Below are positions 43,624-51,585 of a DNA stretch of 64,000 nt, piece by piece. A program made the translations under genes and the position numbers. Below the pieces are notes generated by a model. The model was not told the origin of the DNA. It did not search any database and saw only the letters and a list, made by a program, of their open reading frames with translations. The DNA lies in contig CAVYQF010000031.1 of the NCBI GenBank assembly GCA_963770545.1, positions 248,001 to 312,000 of the forward strand, written 5' to 3'. Within the stretch, counting starts at the first letter, position 1; every line of letters begins with the position of its first letter. Source of the DNA: RYN-230 sp963770545. Its GTDB lineage: Bacteria; Actinomycetota; Actinomycetes; Streptosporangiales; Streptosporangiaceae.

Positions 43624-45147
43624 TTAGAACAGCCCGAGGGGTTTGCTGCTGTAGCTGACGAGGAGGTTCTTCGTCTGGCTGTAGTGATCCAGCATCATGC
43701 GGTGGTTCTCCCGCCCGATGCCGGAGATCTTGTAGCCACCAAACGCGGCACCTGCCGGGTACTGGTGGTAGCAGTTCGTCCAGACGCGACCGGCCTTGAT
43801 GCCGCGGCCCATCTTGTACGCCCGGCTGCCGTCTCGGGTCCAGACACCGGCACCCAGCCCGTAGAGGCTGTCATTCGCGATCGCCAGCGCGTCCGCGTCA
43901 TCGGTGAACGTGGTGACCGCAAGCACGGGGCCGAAGATCTCTTCCTGGAACACCCGCATCTTGTTGTCGCCTTTCAGCACCGTCGGCTGGAAGTAATAGC
44001 CGTCCGCGAACTCCGCCCCGTCCACGCGGGCCCGCTCGCCGCCGATGAGCACCTGCGCGCCCTCGTTGCGGCCGATATCAACGTAGGAGGAAATCTTCTC
44101 GATCTGCTGCGCTGAGACCTGCGGCCCAAGCTGGGTATCAGTGTCCAGCGGATTGCCCTGCCTGATGGCGTCGATGCGCTCCAGGCAGCGGGCCATGAAC
44201 TCGTCGTAGATGTCGGCCTGTATCAGAGCCCGCGACGGGCAGGTGCATACTTCGCCCTTGTTGAACGCGTACAGCACCAGGCCCTCGACCGCCTTGTCGA
44301 GGAAGTCGTCGTCATGAGCCATCACATCGTTGAAGAAGATGTTCGGCGACTTGCCGCCCAATTCCACGGTAGAAGGAATCAGGTTCTGCGCGGCGTACTG
44401 CATGATCAGCCGGCCGGTGACGGTCTCACCGGTAAAGGACACCTTGGCGATACGCGGATTCGCGGCCAGCGCCTTGCCGATCTCGGCACCGGGACCGGTC
44501 ACGACGTTGATCACACCCTGCGGCAGGACGTCTTCGATGGTCTCCATCAGCTTGAGAATCGACCACGGCGTCGGCGAGGCGGGCTTGATCACCGAGCAGT
44601 TACCTGCCGCGAGCGCCGGCGCGAGCTTCCACGCCGCCATCAGCATCGGGAAGTTGAAGGGGATGATCTGACCCACTACACCCAGGGGCTCGCGGAAGTG
44701 GTAGGCGATCAGGTCCTTCTCGATTTCGGTCGAGCGTCCCTCCTCGGCGCGTGCCGCGGCGGCGAAGTATCGGAAGTGATCGACTACCAGGGGAATGTCG
44801 GCAGCCAGCGTCTCGCGGACCGGCTTGCCGTTCTCCCAGCTCTCCGCGACCGCGAGCATGTCCTTGTTCTTCTCGACCGCATCGGCGATCGCGTTGAGTA
44901 CCTCCGCCCGCTCCGTGGCTGACGCCTCGCCCCAGGCGTCCTTCGCCGCGTGCGCAGCGTCCAGCGCGAGCTCGACGTCCTCGGGCGTGGAGTCGGCCAC
45001 TTCGGTGATCGGACCGGCGGTCGCGGGGGCCAGGTTCACGCGGTACTTACCGTGCGTCGGCGCCTGCCACTTGCCGCCGATGAAATTCTCATACCTTGGC
45101 TCGACGGAGACAATGCTGCCAGGCAGGCCTGGCGGGACGTATTTCAT
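43624..45147 (-). CDS. NAD-dependent aldehyde dehydrogenase (ExaC/AldB type)
   Basis: The product has 507 residues. ENFIGGKWQAPTHGKYRVNL at the N-terminus, the glutamate motif LGGKSPNIFFNDV, catalytic cysteine in FNKGEVCTCPSRALIQ, and C-terminal TNCYHQYPAGAAFGGYKISG. It oxidises acetaldehyde and related aldehydes. It is the first gene of the operon aldehyde dehydrogenase - DUF779 - adhP. An IS630 element lies 170 bp upstream of its start and may have displaced upstream control. Confidence 0.95.
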   Translation of the reverse strand: MKYVPPGLPGSIVSVEPRYENFIGGKWQAPTHGKYRVNLAPATAGPITEVADSTPEDVELALDAAHAAKDAWGEASATERAEVLNAIADAVEKNKDMLAVAESWENGKPVRETLAADIPLVVDHFRYFAAAARAEEGRSTEIEKDLIAYHFREPLGVVGQIIPFNFPMLMAAWKLAPALAAGNCSVIKPASPTPWSILKLMETIEDVLPQGVINVVTGPGAEIGKALAANPRIAKVSFTGETVTGRLIMQYAAQNLIPSTVELGGKSPNIFFNDVMAHDDDFLDKAVEGLVLYAFNKGEVCTCPSRALIQADIYDEFMARCLERIDAIRQGNPLDTDTQLGPQVSAQQIEKISSYVDIGRNEGAQVLIGGERARVDGAEFADGYYFQPTVLKGDNKMRVFQEEIFGPVLAVTTFTDDADALAIANDSLYGLGAGVWTRDGSRAYKMGRGIKAGRVWTNCYHQYPAGAAFGGYKISGIGRENHRMMLDHYSQTKNLLVSYSSKPLGLF

Positions 45148-45317
45148 GTCGTCGCTCCTTCAGAGAACTAATGACGACCAGGAAGGCAAGCCGCCGGTAC
45201 GGGACCGGACTATTGGCGCAAGTACCTGTAACTGACTGAACACCGCCCACCAGTTCCTCAAACAGAGGCGAACGTCCCATCGAATCCTCGACACCATCCC
45301 AGCGCCGCCCGGGAATA

Positions 45318-46436
45318 CTAAGGAGTTCGAAAGTAGCCTGACTTTGATCTTGTGATCTGGCAGGATTGCCGTGTGCGGGATAACGACGGCCGGAAGCTGG
45401 ATCATAAGACGCTTGAGGCGCTGCGGATCCGGGCGGTGGATCAGGTCGGGGAAGGCGCGCATCCGGAGGATGTGGCCGCCGCGCTGGGGCTGCACCGCAA
45501 GACGGTCTATGCGTGGCTGGCGAAATACCGTGAGGGCGGCAAGGACGCGCTGAAGGCGCAGCCGGTGCCGGGGCGGCCGCCGAAGCTGGGCGGGCCGCAG
45601 TTGTCCCGGCTGTATGCGCTGATTGCCGGGCGGGATCCGCGGCAGATGCAATTTCAGTTCGCGTTGTGGACGCGGGAGATGGTCGGTGAGGTGATCCGCC
45701 GCGAATTCGGTGTCGCCTTGTCGGTGGTCAGTGTGGGCCGGCTGTTGCGCAAGCTGGGGATGTCGCCGCAGCGGCCCCTGCACCGCGCTTACCAGCAGAA
45801 CCCCGAGGCGGTCGAGCGGTGGAAGCGCGAGGAGTATCCCGCTATCCAGGCGCAGGCTGAGGCGGAGGGAGCCACAGTCTGGTTCGCTGATGAGGCCGGG
45901 ATCCGGTCGGACTACCACGCGGGCACCACCTGGTCGCCGGTGGGCCAGACCCCGGAGGTGCGCAACACCGGGGCCCGGTTCTCGGTGAACATGATCTCCG
46001 CGGTGTCCGCGAAAGGCGCACTGCGGTTCGCCGTCTACGAGGGAAATACGAACGCCGCGACGTTCATCGACTTCTGCAAGCGGCTGCTGCACGACGCAGC
46101 CGGCCCGGTCTATCTCATCGTGGACGGGCATCCCGCGCACCGGGCAACCGCCGTGAAGCAGTACGTGGCCTCCACCGAAGGGCGCCTGAAGCTGTTCCGC
46201 CTGCCCGGCTACTCACCCGAGCTGAATCCGGACGAATGGGTCTGGAAGAACGTCAAGCACGACCGCATCGGCAAAACCGGCGTCACCAGCAAGCAAGACC
46301 TGAAATCCAAGGCCGTCGGCGCTCTGCGGCGGCTCCAGAAACGCCCCGGGCTGGTCCGGGCATTTTTCGCCGACCCGCACCTGCGCTACATCACCGCATA
46401 ACCCGGAAACGGTCGGATTACTTACGCACTCCTTAG
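45318..46436 (+). mobile_element. IS630-family insertion sequence
   Basis: 1119 bp with imperfect terminal repeats (CTAAGGAGTTCGAAAGTAG left; CTAAGGAGTGCGTAAGTAA from the right end inward) and the TA duplication of this family (45316-45317 and 46437-46438). Confidence 0.9.
45352..46401 (+). CDS. IS630-family transposase
   Basis: The product has 349 residues. Helix-turn-helix AHPEDVAAALGLHRKTVYAW, then winged-helix SVVSVGRLLRKLGMSPQRP. The DDE triad is in VWFADEAGIRSDYH, VYLIVDGHPAHR and PGYSPELNPDEWVWKNVK. The frame and element ends are intact. Confidence 0.95.
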   Translation: MIWQDCRVRDNDGRKLDHKTLEALRIRAVDQVGEGAHPEDVAAALGLHRKTVYAWLAKYREGGKDALKAQPVPGRPPKLGGPQLSRLYALIAGRDPRQMQFQFALWTREMVGEVIRREFGVALSVVSVGRLLRKLGMSPQRPLHRAYQQNPEAVERWKREEYPAIQAQAEAEGATVWFADEAGIRSDYHAGTTWSPVGQTPEVRNTGARFSVNMISAVSAKGALRFAVYEGNTNAATFIDFCKRLLHDAAGPVYLIVDGHPAHRATAVKQYVASTEGRLKLFRLPGYSPELNPDEWVWKNVKHDRIGKTGVTSKQDLKSKAVGALRRLQKRPGLVRAFFADPHLRYITA

Positions 46437-46442
46437 TATGAC

Positions 46443-46565
46443 CCCTTGCGGTGGATTTTCACGTGGACACGATCTTCGCTCATGCGCCTGTACGTGCTAT
46501 TTGTTGTCATGGAGGTCGTGACCTGGTGCTTGCACATCCTCAAGGGTGACCGCCCGGCCCGGACG
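46443..46565 (+). pseudogene. rve-type (integrase-core) transposase fragment 1
   Basis: DFHVDTIFAH, then after one frameshift RLYVLFVVMEVVTWCLHIL, is the first catalytic-aspartate region of an integrase-core transposase. It ends exactly at the 10-bp duplication flanking the next IS and resumes at 49932. Confidence 0.7.
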
Positions 46566-46577
46566 CAATGCCACTTA

Positions 46578-48319
46578 GGGATCGTCGATTATTAACGCGC
46601 TGGTTTGGTCTTGGGCGTGAGCGTGATGCCCTGAGATGTTGCGTATGAGGTGAGGTCAGCCAGGGTGGTGAGCGGGGTCGTGGCGGGCTCGATGGTGTGG
46701 CCGGCTCGTTTGAGCAGTGGCTTGATCTGCCGTTCGGCTGTGGCGATGGTTCCTTTGGCGACGCCGGACAGTTCTGCTAGAACGGGCTGGGGTACTCCCA
46801 GGCGCTGGCGCATGATGGTGACCAGGGTTTTCTCGGCGAGGGTCAGCGCTGCCGGGTGGCCGCCTGCGGGCCGGCGGGAGGCCGGGCCGCCGCGGGCGAT
46901 GTGCAGGCCGGCCTCGCGCTGGGCCTGGTAGGGGATGGCTAGCGCGGCGGTGAGCTGGTCCCAGCCGGCTGCTGTCATCCCGGTCAGGGCAGGGTGCAGC
47001 CAGCCGGGGCGCTCGCCGCGGCCGGGCCGGGGTGCTGGCGCGAGCGCCGGGGCTGGCGACTCGGCGCGCAGGGTGTAGTTCCAGTCGCCGTGCCAGTCGT
47101 GGCGGTCCAGGGGGAGGCAGGCCATCTGCTCGTCGCTGACCTTGATGCCGGCCGGGTAGCTGCCGGGATCGAGTTCGGCCCGTACCCGTAAGCCGGTGCG
47201 GGTGGTGGTCGCCGCGATCGTGTTAATGATCACTTCGTGGCTGGTCAGCGGCCGGCCGCGCCAGTTCATCGAGATATGGGAGAACAGCCGGTGCTCGATG
47301 GCGTTCCATTTGGAGGTGCCGGGCGGGAAATGGCAGCAGGTGATCTCCAGCCCGGCCTGGACGGCCAGCGTGGCCAGCTCGCTTTTCCACGCGCGGGTGC
47401 GGTAGCCGTTGGAGCCGCCCGCGTCCGCGGTGACCAGCAGCCGCCGCGCCCGCGGGTAGGCGGCCGCGCCCTGGGCGTGCCACCAGCGGCGCAGCGACTC
47501 CACCGCGAACGCGGCGGTGTCATGATCGGTGCCGACATTCACCCAGCCCGCATTCGCCGCCACGTCATAGATCCCGTAAGGGATTGCCTTGCCCAGGTCC
47601 AGGTCGGGGAAGTCGTGGGTGCGGACCTTGACCGGCTCGCCCTCCGGGTGCCACTCGCGGCCGCCGTTCTTGTATGCCCCGACCAGCTCTTTCTTCTTGG
47701 TGTCCACGCTGACCACCGGGTCACCGGTGCCCAGATGGGCTTTGACCTGCTCGTTGATGTACCGGAACTGCGCATCCCGGTCCGGGTGCTGGCTGCCTTC
47801 AAGGGCCTTGGCGTTGCCCTGCAGGCTGAAGCCCTCCTCATGCAGCAAGTCAGCGACCGTATCCGCCGACACCCGGTGCCCTTGGCGGGCCAGCTCGGCT
47901 GCCAGCACCCGCAGCGACTTGGTCGTCCACCGCAACGGCGACATGGGATCACCCCGCACATCCGGCTCCACCAGCGCCAAAAGCGCCGGCCGCAGACCAG
48001 GATCCAGGTCAGCCGCCCGCTTGCGCCCGCCGCCCGGCCGGCGCACCCGGCCCAGCGGTTCCTCCCCGGCTTCCAGCTCCGCGACCCCGCGGGACACCGT
48101 GCCTTCCCGCATCCCGGCCGCCCGGGCCACCACCCGGATACCGCCATGCCCCAGCGCCCGGGCCTCCGCCCCCGCCACCAGCCGCCGCTGCCGCTCATCC
48201 AGATGCGGGAACAGCACCTGGAACTTCGCCGCCAGCGACTCCTGCACCTCTGCCGCTATGCCCATAGCACAAGAAACTAGGGCAAGATCAATAGCAACGC
48301 TTTATTTTGAGACAACCTC
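46578..48319 (-). mobile_element. ISAzo13-type element nested in the left terminal repeat of the other IS
   Basis: 1742 bp between TA dinucleotides (46576-46577 and 48320-48321). The imperfect ends are GGGATCGTCGATTATTAACG on the left and GAGGTTGTCTCAAAATAAAG read inward from the right. It cuts the left repeat of the surrounding element after CAATGCCACT. Confidence 0.75.
46592..48265 (-). CDS. ISAzo13-family transposase
   Basis: The product has 557 residues. It has an N-terminal helix-turn-helix (GGIRVVARAAGMREGTVSRG), DPVVSVDTKKKELVGAYKNG, LLVTADAGGSNGYRTRAWKS and CHFPPGTSKWNAIEHRLFSH, the characteristic D...D...E blocks of ISAzo13 (Rhodopirellula-type DDE) transposases. A ~150-residue extension with a second helix-turn-helix (LGVPQPVLAELSGVAKGTIA) follows. 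The frame is intact. Confidence 0.92.
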   Translation of the reverse strand: MGIAAEVQESLAAKFQVLFPHLDERQRRLVAGAEARALGHGGIRVVARAAGMREGTVSRGVAELEAGEEPLGRVRRPGGGRKRAADLDPGLRPALLALVEPDVRGDPMSPLRWTTKSLRVLAAELARQGHRVSADTVADLLHEEGFSLQGNAKALEGSQHPDRDAQFRYINEQVKAHLGTGDPVVSVDTKKKELVGAYKNGGREWHPEGEPVKVRTHDFPDLDLGKAIPYGIYDVAANAGWVNVGTDHDTAAFAVESLRRWWHAQGAAAYPRARRLLVTADAGGSNGYRTRAWKSELATLAVQAGLEITCCHFPPGTSKWNAIEHRLFSHISMNWRGRPLTSHEVIINTIAATTTRTGLRVRAELDPGSYPAGIKVSDEQMACLPLDRHDWHGDWNYTLRAESPAPALAPAPRPGRGERPGWLHPALTGMTAAGWDQLTAALAIPYQAQREAGLHIARGGPASRRPAGGHPAALTLAEKTLVTIMRQRLGVPQPVLAELSGVAKGTIATAERQIKPLLKRAGHTIEPATTPLTTLADLTSYATSQGITLTPKTKPAR

Positions 48320-48331
48320 TAAGCTTGTCGT

Positions 48332-49795
48332 TTAACCTGCGCGTTCTCGCTTGGCCTTGAGCGTGCGTTCCCTCCTGGTGGTTTTTCCCACGTCGTGGCG
48401 GGGTGCTGGGCGGTGGTTCTTTGATCCGGGTGGCCGGCCGGGGCCGGGTTTGCCGGGTTTCGGTGCTCCGGCCAGGCAGGGCAGGGTCGCGTGGATGTTC
48501 CGGAACCCGCGGCGGACCCGGGCCGGGGTCAGCCGGCCCGGCGCCGCGGGACGTTCCCAGGGCAGGCGCAGGTCTGCCGCGAGGGGGCGGGCGAGCCACA
48601 GCTGGGCGTGGCAGGCGATGATCAGCCAGGTCCAGCGGTCCGCGGCGGCCGGGTCGCGGAGTTTCGGGGTGGTCCACCCGAGGACCTGCTTGAACAGCCT
48701 GAAAGTGTGTTCAAGATCGAAACGGCGGAGGAACGCCTGCCATAGACGGTCCACGTCAGCGGGCGGGGCGCCGGTGACTGAGCACCATAGCCACACCGGC
48801 TTGGGGTGCCGGTCACCGGGCAGGCGGTCCACCTGCAGGCGGATCAGGGTGCCCTCGATCACGGGCAGCGGGCCGTCGTGGTCCAGCCAGGCGGAGCGGT
48901 GAGTGAGCCGGGGGTGCAGCCGGTCCCACGCCAGGGCCACGGCGGTGCCGTACCGGGTGGTCGCCGTGGTGGTGGTCACGGCCGGGCCCGGCCAGGTGGC
49001 CGGGTCGGCGAGGGCGAGCTCCCGGCCGTGCCGCGGCGGCCGGCCATTGGCGCCGGCGCGGCGCGGCGGGACCGGGAAGTGCAGCACCCGGTCGCTGCGC
49101 AGCCGCCCCAGCACCTCGACCGGCAGGTCCGCGAGCTGGTGAGCCAGCCGCATCGGGTCATACCCCGCGTCGAAGATCACCAGGACCGGCAGGTCCCCGT
49201 CGCGCCACTGCCCGGCGGTGACCAGCCGGGTGATCACCTCCCGGACCTGCGCGGCGGTCACCTCTGCCTCATCGTCCTCAGGACCCAGGCGCACCGCGTC
49301 CAGGACCGCGGTCCAGGAGGCCCGGCCCGGCTCCAGCGCCGCCACCACCGAGTACGGCCAGCCCGGGATCATCTGCGCCTGCCCCTTCCCCCGCCCGTAG
49401 ACGTGGCAGAACAGCCGGTCCGGGCTGGTCGCCGCACCCGGCCGCAGCCAGTTACTCACGTCCACGGCCAGCATCAGCCGCCCGTCCGACGCCCGCGGTA
49501 ACGGCAGCCCGGCCAGGCACCGGCGCAGCCGGGCGATCTCGATCCGCCCGCAGTTCACCGCGTCATACAAGGCGCCATGGCCACGGCGATGCCCCGGCGC
49601 CAGCGACAAGCCAGCCAGGCTGCGCACCGGGCTGCCCGCGCACAGCACCGCGTCCGCCAGCTCGCACAGCTCATCAGCGCGGGCGGTCAGGCAGGCACGG
49701 AACTCCCGCCGGAACCGCGACAGCGCGGCGAGTGCGAGTGGCCCGGTACCAGTGTTCTCTGGCAATCTGTCCATCACGGCCTTCGTAGTGATCAT
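48332..49795 (-). CDS. NF041680-type DDE transposase
   Basis: The product has 487 residues. Catalytic blocks: LMLAVDVSNWLRPGAATSPD, VLVIFDAGYDPMRLAHQLAD and RRFDLEHTFRLFKQVLGWTT. The C-terminal tail is Arg/Lys/Pro rich. The family is recognised mainly in actinobacteria and is related to IS4/IS701-like enzymes. The gene is intact, although the left terminal repeat of its element is broken by the nested insertion, so the element is probably immobile. Confidence 0.88.
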   Translation of the reverse strand: MITTKAVMDRLPENTGTGPLALAALSRFRREFRACLTARADELCELADAVLCAGSPVRSLAGLSLAPGHRRGHGALYDAVNCGRIEIARLRRCLAGLPLPRASDGRLMLAVDVSNWLRPGAATSPDRLFCHVYGRGKGQAQMIPGWPYSVVAALEPGRASWTAVLDAVRLGPEDDEAEVTAAQVREVITRLVTAGQWRDGDLPVLVIFDAGYDPMRLAHQLADLPVEVLGRLRSDRVLHFPVPPRRAGANGRPPRHGRELALADPATWPGPAVTTTTATTRYGTAVALAWDRLHPRLTHRSAWLDHDGPLPVIEGTLIRLQVDRLPGDRHPKPVWLWCSVTGAPPADVDRLWQAFLRRFDLEHTFRLFKQVLGWTTPKLRDPAAADRWTWLIIACHAQLWLARPLAADLRLPWERPAAPGRLTPARVRRGFRNIHATLPCLAGAPKPGKPGPGRPPGSKNHRPAPRHDVGKTTRRERTLKAKRERAG

Positions 49796-50165
49796 GCGGT
49801 CTTCAGCGAGAACACATGATCATGCGGAGGCCGTCCTCACGCACCACGACACGCCGGAACCACCTGGCAGAAGCCACACGAAACGCCCAGGTCAAAGCCG
49901 TGGAGGTTAAAGAACAAGCTAAGTGGCATTGGGCCCGGACGGCGCGTGGACTGCCCAGCAGGCCCGCAACCTCGTGGACTTCGGCGACCGGATCTCCTCG
50001 TTCTCTTTCTTCATCCGCGACCGTACCGTCAAGTCTGTCCGTGCCGAAAATCCCGTCCACTGCTCTGACCAGCAGAGTTGCTTGCCAGTTGCCTGGTGTC
50101 GGCGGCGACACTCGCCGTGACACTCACGCGCTGGAGATGCTCGATCCACGCCCCGCTCGCCGCCG

Positions 50166-50293
50166 CTAGCCTCGCACCTTCGCCCAGGTCACCGCCCGCC
50201 ACGCGGTGATCGCGTCCTCGTCGCGCTCCACCGCCCGGTGCACCGGCACCTAAGGGGTGAACCCGATGCGGTGCAGCAGGTACGAGGTCCGGT
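50166..50293 (-). pseudogene. IS630-type transposase scrap
   Basis: On the reverse strand YLLHRIGFTP, a stop, VPVHRAVERDEDAITAWRAV, then TWAKVRG and a stop. This is the winged-helix segment of an IS630-type transposase different from the intact one at 45352. Confidence 0.6.
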
Positions 50294-50295
50294 GC

Positions 50296-50792
50296 TAACA
50301 GCATCGATGACGGCTTTGTCTCCTGACGATCGGCTGAGCATGGCCGCGCATGCTTCAAGTTCGGCCACAGGGTCGACCTGGTGTCGCTCCGATCCCTGCA
50401 CCCGCTACTGCAGCCATCCGTCCTGGCCGAAGCCCGACCTGTATATGCAGCGTGACATCCTCCTGCTCACCGAGATGATCGACGCCGCGGAGCAAGCACA
50501 CCAGCTTGCGGCAGGCGTCACGGTCAGTGAGCTTGAGGCCGACCGCCAGCGCCGGGACGCCCTGCTGTGGAATTTCACCGTCCTTGGCGAAGCCGCAGGA
50601 CAGCTCTCCGACGAGGTCAAAGACCAGTTCCCGGACATCGCCTGGTAACAGCCGGCGCGGCTGAGGAACCGGATAGTCCACGGCTACTGGTCCATCGATC
50701 TGGGAGTCCTCCATACCACCGCCACCGAGCAGCTGCCCGCGTTCACTGCCGATCTGCGCACCGTCCTGATCGCGCTACGTAAGCACGCTTAA
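50296..50792 (+). pseudogene. Dead second copy of the MntA/HepT module
   Basis: 50296-50344 repeats the flank found before the intact pair (CTAACAGCATCGATGA and TCTCCTGACGATCGG). About 260 bp including the MntA catalytic GS...DxD motif are deleted; only its last ~30 residues remain. hepT (50445-50792) has kept its full length and the R-x4-H-x-Y motif, but codon 68 is TAA where the intact copy has CAG. With the antitoxin gone, only an inactivated toxin could persist. Confidence 0.85.
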
Positions 50793-51115
50793 GTCCGTCC
50801 GGGTAACGTTCCGGGGGCAACCCGGAAGCGGCACTCCGCAGGCTGCCGCTGTGTCGTGAGCGGCACACCACCCGGACCGGGATGACAGACCGGATGCTGA
50901 TCTTCGGTGGAAAGCACCTGCGGACGGTCCTCGCCGGGTACGCCCCGGCACTACAACGGACAACGACCCCACCGCAGCCGCGAACTCCGCCCACCCCGGC
51001 CCGACCTCCCCGTCGCCGACCTTTCCAGAAGCGGATCAAGCGCCGGCCCGTCCCCGGCGGCCTCATCTACGAATGCGAGCGGGCCGCGTAGATGCCCAGG
51101 TAAAGACCAGTGACA

Positions 51116-51355
51116 CAGTTCTGGCACCGCACAGGATATGGCCCCGGCGAGCAGCCCCGCGCGCTTGGCCCGGTTGAAGGCTGGCCACCCGCTGCCGCTC
51201 TTGTGTACGTTAACGTCGAGCACGTCGGACCCGGGTGCCCCGGTGGCGATGGCCACGTTGGCAGCGGGCCACCGTGCCCGAATGCGCGCCGGGTCGGCCG
51301 AGGCGTCCTTGAACCCGTGGCGGGTCAGCGGTGCCTTGTGGTCAGGCTTGGGGTA
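51116..51355 (-). pseudogene. Bifunctional primase/polymerase (prim-pol) N-terminal fragment
   Basis: On the reverse strand HKAPLTRHGFKDASADPARI, VAIATGAPGSDVLDVNV, GSGWPAFNRAKRAGLLAGA. This is the AEP prim-pol start found in replication proteins of actinomycete integrative elements. The DxD metal motif reads DVN instead of DVD. Only ~80 residues remain. Confidence 0.7.
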
Positions 51356-51454
51356 GCCCTGCCCAGATTTGAACCGGCGCTACCGCCTTGAGTGCCCCAG
51401 CCGGCCAGGGGTCTCACGCCTCCGCGCTGCAACCGTCGGCGACACGCGCGCTAA

Positions 51455-51478
51455 CGATGACGATGACGATGACGATGA
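51455..51478. repeat. Short tandem repeat (CGATGA)4
   Basis: Four exact units of CGATGA, in a noncoding stretch between the prim-pol scrap and IS110 copy B. Confidence 0.9.
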
Positions 51479-51554
51479 CTGACGATCGCAACCAGCCATT
51501 GCCACCCGATGCGGCCCGATCCTGCTGCCGCCACGCTGCCATGAAGATCAAAAG

Positions 51555-51585
51555 GGCCCGACCGCCGTTCTGGCGATCAGGCCCC
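51555..51585. terminator. tRNA-type terminator hairpin, target of IS110 copy B
   Basis: GGGCCCGACCGCC, loop GTTCT, GGCGATCAGGCCCC; on the reverse strand it is followed by TTTTGATC. The same hairpin abuts IS110 copy C (63306-63337), and a variant is uninterrupted at 35596-35627. Confidence 0.8.

Larger units (their letters stand above)
46566..49931 (-). mobile_element. IS of the NF041680 transposase type, itself interrupted
   Basis: Terminal repeats CAATGCCACTTA (46566-46577) and TAAGTGGCATTG (49920-49931), flanked by a perfect 10-bp target duplication GGCCCGGACG (46556-46565 and 49932-49941). The inner repeat TAAGCTTGTCGTTTAACC (from 48320) matches AGGTTAAAGAACAAGCTAA at the right end. Without the nested ISAzo13-type element it measures about 1620 bp. 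Confidence 0.85.
49932..51091 (+). pseudogene. rve-type transposase fragments 2 and 3, with foreign DNA between
   Basis: Fragment 2 (49932 to about 50040) reads GPDGAWTAQQARNLVDFGDR and ISSFSFFIRDRTVK, directly continuing fragment 1 (46443). Fragment 3 (50880-51091) reads TDRMLIFGGKHLRTVLAGYA and, after one extra base, HYNGQRPHRSRELRPPRPD. The catalytic glutamate region between them is lost. An IS630 scrap and the dead MntA/HepT copy lie in the gap. Confidence 0.7.

Noticed and set aside
45089..45280. Small gene on the reverse strand starting MGRSPLFEELVGG
   Set aside because: It overlaps the start of the aldehyde dehydrogenase gene and has no recognisable domain.
51355..51395. tRNA-like sequence (CCAGATTTGAACCGG)
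   Set aside because: Only a T-loop-like stretch, without matching stems; too weak to call a tRNA or att fragment.
51455..51478. CRISPR-like repeat
   Set aside because: Contiguous hexamer repeats without spacers; no cas genes in the window.
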